NCBI GenBank assembly: GCA_013397435.1
Contig: VZRG01000201.1
Coordinates: forward strand, 278,540-342,539
DNA length: 64,000 bases
From: Erythrocercus mccallii
Taxonomy: Eukaryota > Chordata > Aves > Passeriformes > Dicruridae
Reading direction: 5' to 3'
Part shown: piece after piece, positions 59,613-64,000 of the stretch
Layout: the number at the start of each line of letters is the position of its first letter
Numbering within the stretch: position 1 is the first letter of the stretch
Program-made: the position numbers and the translations under genes
The notes under the pieces: generated by a model
Seen by the model: the letters and a program-made list of their open reading frames with translations, nothing else
Told to the model about the DNA's origin: nothing
Databases searched by the model: none

Positions 59613-62600
59613 TATCAACTTATTAGAGTCTAAGTTTCTGGAGTCTACACTACTACATTCATATAGATATTAGAAAACAGACACAGGTCCATTGTATGTA
59701 ATTGTGTTAAGAGGGATTTTATTTTGCCTTTCAGCTGTCAATGATGCCATTGACTACAGGCGCATTAAGAACCCTTAGAAAAATTTCACTGGTCTCCATG
59801 ATTCTATGCTTGTCCCTTATTTTGCCACCATCACAGAAGATGAGAGGTAGCTATAGAAAAAGATAAAGAGCTGTGTTTCATTAGAGATCCAAGCTTGGAA
59901 CCTCAGAGAAGTTATAAAGACAGGATAGCATTCGATAATGCTAGAAAGCTTCACCTTACCTGCCCAACAGTAACTACTTACAAACCTCTGTACAAATGTC
60001 AGCAACTCCCTCAGCAGCAGCTGCTCAGTCTACTTTTTCAGGCCCTAGAACAGGCACCAGGCAGCAGCAAATTTGCTGTCTTTCCTGCCAATAATGTTTC
60101 AAATATTTGTGCTGTTCATGTAGTTTTAATATCACTCATTGTGGCAATATTTTTGCTAATGAAATAAAAAGCTGCATGACTCAGAAACCTCCTCTGCAAG
60201 GACCTGAAATAAATGTAAAAATATGCCATTTCTGCACGTGAAAGACAGACAGTTTTTCTTTCCAACAAAAGTTTCAAACTGCATATCTTTTTAATGCAAG
60301 TAACAAGACTCCTGAGAGCCATCTTGCAAATGTGAAGGGAACAGTTCATAGAAATACATTTGTTCATATTTTATTTGCTCTGTTTCACAATGTTCAGGAG
60401 TTGTTATTATCTAGTTCTTTAGAAATATACATTTTAAGATGAAGCTATAGCACAGCTTTTAGCTGTGCAAGTCCTAGTTTAAACTGCATTTGTTATAATT
60501 TTGCTGGGTATTTGCTAGAAGTCCAGCTGGTGGGAGATTCAAAAACAACTCCTAAGTTGCTGCTCACCAAACCCACTGGCAGAGCCATGGTGTCACACCC
60601 TTTATCCCAACACTCATCTCTTACTATAGAGATCAATTTGTAGCAGACCCTTAATTCCACTCTGGACATTTAGTGATTGCTGACAAAATGCAACCATCAT
60701 GTAGTAATTTCAGCATCTGCAGAACTGAGCCATTAGACATTTCACTGGTAAATAACGCTGCTGGCTGTCAGGGTCCAGATAGTCTTAAAAAAAAAGGTTA
60801 GCCACAATGATTGGAATCTGAAAACTGAAGTATGTGTTCATTTGTTTTGAGATGTATTTAAAAATACAATTTAATATGTGCCAAATCAATGATCACAGGC
60901 AGAGATCAGATGGTTGGTATAGGAAAAAGAATCCACATGCCATGTGCCTATTTCTGCTGTGATGTGATGGGAATTAGTTTAAATATATCTCTTACATCTG
61001 TTGGTTTTTGGTTCTACTTTTGAATAATAATCCAATCTGCATCAGTATTTAAAAAAATAATTTAGCTCCATACTGTGGCAAAATTTATTATAAAACTAAA
61101 TCAACCAAATAAACAAACCAAATGAAGATTTCCCAAGTCCCAGGACTGTAACAACATAAATGAATAGAGATGGATAACTCATTTTAACACACACATTAAA
61201 TATTATTTAAGCTGGCAACCTGCTGGGTTTCTTCATCATGTTGCAAGCAACCTTTAAGATTATGTAACAGCTGTAAATATAGTACCAATGCAATTAATGG
61301 TTAAAAGAGGCCTGACAGAAGCACTGTCTTTCTTAATTATTCAGCTATCAGACTCAGAGAGGCTTTGTTGATCCAGCAGCAGCAGACTTCTGCCCTCCAG
61401 TGTAATTCTGACTTGTGCTGAGCATCCAGTGAAACTGAAGCACCGTTCGGAAAAAAAAGGGAATTTATCTCCTTTTCCATGATAAACATAATTTGATACT
61501 TTTTGTCATACCCAAATGCCTTTTTTTCATAAACACTGAGCTAAGTGCTGTGTCAGAGCCCAAAGAGACCTTAGGTCTGCAGCTTTGTCCCTATTCAGGG
61601 CCACTCTGCAGCACCTGGTACTGTGTAATCACACACACAGGTGTTTTCCTGAGCTGGCAATAGCTAATTATGTCCATACACAAGTGATCTGCTGGCCTTT
61701 TTGGCCAGATCAGCTTTGAAAATATTCCCTTTCATTCTATTCTAGTAGAACTGTGTTTCTGCACTAAACAACTCATAGGCTCAGGCTAATTTCAGAGTGT
61801 TTTAAGTTAAATTATTATGCCCTAATGCATGACAGGGGGTTCCACTCTCTTCCTCTGTGCATCTCACATACTATTAGAGCTACACCAAAAACCAAAACTT
61901 GGTAAAGAGTCTAATACAGGACCATACCAAGCCATGGTTCTGTGACCTGACTGTCAGGGATTTGCAGTTTGTGGGATGAAGTGTTGGATTCGATGTTTAT
62001 TCCCCCAAACTACTGAAACACACTCTCCAAGAGGACTGTCTTCCCCTGCCTGAGGCCCTCAGAGGTGCCGATACCAGCCTCCTATGGAAGGAGTCAGAGG
62101 ACACTGCTCTCCCTTGAGGACTGGTTGGCATCAGAATCCTCTCTCCAGGTGTGTCCCTAACAGTCCAAATATTTTGCCTTTAAACAGCAAATTATGTTCT
62201 CTTTTGTTCAGATAGTCAAAATTCGTGGAGTAGTCATAACAGGGATCATATAAGTGGAATGATGTTGGAGCACAAATGTAACGCCTTAAATGGAACTGGA
62301 CCATAGATTATGCCATTAGGTTTCTGAGCTGTAGTACATATTTTAAAATCATAATAAAATTCTGGCTGCTCTCAGTACTTTGGGATTTAACTTGTAAAAT
62401 CAAAATGGATGCAAAATATTTTATTTTAGAAACTGAAGTACTGTATCAAGTCACATCATAATAAAGCCAAGATTTGTACAAGGAATGAAGAAAGGGAGAA
62501 AGAGAAACATTCAGAACATAGGGCAGTAGTGAGAACCAGGTATGGTTAAGAACAATTTTTAGGTTGTCATGTCCCTGAGGACTGCTGGAGAACAGGTCTC

Positions 62601-64000
62601 ATGTAATTGAGTGGAAATGCCATCTTACCTGAAATAGTCTTACAAAAATATTTGTTCTGAAAAATCCATTTTCTCAGAAGGAAGTAGAGCAGAAAAAGAT
62701 TTTCCATGTAAATCCTCATAAACAGCTGTGCTTTCGTAGCTGAGTCCAAATATAAAAACACATTTGCCAATAGTATGAGCATGGGAAAATAATTTTTTTT
62801 ACCTTCCCAATAATAGACTAGAATTTCCAATAAATATGCCCATAAGTTTTACGTCTAAAACTATTGAAAATTTTATATGAGTTTAATATTAGAGGGGTTT
62901 GTGTTTCTATTAATATTTCAGGAGCCCAAATTATTTTCCCAATAGATATTTGATATTGCTGCCTTGGCTGCTTTAAAGGAGATATTTTCCTCCAACGTTT
63001 AAGAATGTACATCAGGGGAAGAACTGCTTTTTTGAGGCTAGAAAGGAGCTCTTATCTTGTTTCTATAAATTTAGGAAAAAAGCAGCAAGCAATCCAACTT
63101 ACTGCAATCTCAACTGCATACTGTTTAAATTGTCAGATTCACAGAAAAATAAATTGCATTCTGCCTGATGGATTTGTCTTCTCTATAGATGTGAATAATT
63201 TGAAAAGGATTATCAGAATGCAGTTACATTTTATGGATTTCATGTAATTTTCAAAATTTCATAGTGTGGAAGTACCTTATTTGATGGCAGATGGATCTCT
63301 AGCCCATTAGTAAGGAACAGGTCTAGAATACTTTGACCCTTGGCAAAATTGCATTGTCACTTCTGGGTCTATCAAAGATGGATTTAACTGTGTTATTCTC
63401 TCAGTTATGGCATCACTGCTTCCCACTGCTTTCTGAAAGCAGAAACAATCTACCTAAAATATTCTCCTCTGTCAAAGTTTTAATTTTGTTTCTATGTAAA
63501 TAATGCATATGCACAGGCACTAGTGCTGCTGTCATTAACTGGGAATAAACCAGGAGCTTTCAGCTCTGCAAGTGCAGACCCACACAAGCTGAGCAGAAGA
63601 AGCAGTTCTGTCACATTCTATTAAATAACAGGCTGCTGCAGCCGCTGTTACTCACCATCGGGAGGGTGAATCTGCATGCATTAAACACTGTTTATCATAT
63701 TAAATGTGGAGGTGCCAGCAGACACAGTGGAGCCCTCATTTGGTCAGTTTTAAAGGGTAGGAATCAGGCATGGCACGAAGAGAGGTTGCTCATGGCTTTG
63801 CTTGCAAGCATGTCTGCCTCGTTGTTGCTCTCCCTGGCTGTGCTATAGTCATTAGCTACCACGGCTGTGGAATTCCAAACAAACCACACTGGAAGCAGCA
63901 ACTGCAAATGAAATAATTAAAGTCAGCTCTGCTTTGCTGAATGTTAATAGGCTAATTGTCCTACAGACGCTAACCGAAAGCCTGCACCTTCTCTGTGTGT
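59613..64000. other. Unique AT-rich non-coding DNA, possible conserved elements
   Basis: No exon, RNA gene or named repeat is recognised. 61260-61440 and 63500-63720 have evenly mixed, non-repetitive sequence with homeodomain-type TAAT cores (for example cttaattattcagc, gcatgcattaaac). That is how conserved non-coding elements often look, but conservation cannot be seen from one genome. The frames at 59895-60167 and 63005-63247 are treated as chance. Confidence 0.4.

Noticed and set aside
1..64000. CRISPR arrays, operons, tRNA or rRNA genes
   Set aside because: No regularly spaced direct repeats, no Shine-Dalgarno-linked gene sets, and no B-box-like or rRNA core sequence was found on either strand by eye.

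Overview
The window is vertebrate nuclear DNA, almost certainly from a bird and plausibly a songbird. The evidence is the repeat content. Every interspersed repeat I can name is a CR1 LINE fragment or an endogenous-retrovirus LTR. I see no Alu-like or tRNA-derived SINE, no L1, and no bacterial-style operon. CpG is sparse, the sequence is mostly AT-rich, open frames are short, and one assembly gap lies at 7401-7621.

Layout: 140-1800 is a plus-strand CR1 copy split by a 734-bp solo LTR (326-1059). From 1801 to about 34640 the DNA is mostly unique and non-coding. It holds scattered exon-like islands, an old CR1 fragment (17985-18125), a G-rich block with a quadruplex motif (18205-18225) and several hairpins. 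CR1 density rises from 34640 to 50140: 34643-34990 (-), 39715-40030 (-), 41579-41766 (-), 42200-42412 (+), 44838-45190 (-) and 48871-50138 (+). The last copy is split by a second solo LTR (49585-50099) with a perfect 6-bp target duplication. From 50140 to 58450 there are more exon-like islands, ending in a possible terminal exon with a nearby ATTAAA. A large TTTC/TTCC microsatellite lies at 59508-59612. The last 4 kb is unique, non-coding and AT-rich.

Gene content: no known gene can be named. I propose that one plus-strand, multi-exon protein-coding gene runs through the window. The best exon is 20910-21103 (194 nt, fully open, good acceptor and donor). Further candidates lie at 2584-2636, 7213-7263, 9561-9607, 51637-51707, 52950-53076, 54402-54648, 57350-57380 and 58184-58405 (stop codon). 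Their reading phases are mutually compatible from first to last. Some were accepted partly because their phase fitted, so the chain is a hypothesis. A separate exon-like segment with a strong acceptor, stop codon and AATAAA lies at 31990-32253 and could be an alternative 3' end or a different transcript.

The CR1 copies and LTRs are dead or regulatory-only relics. All of the long intervals between them are listed, with what they contain.
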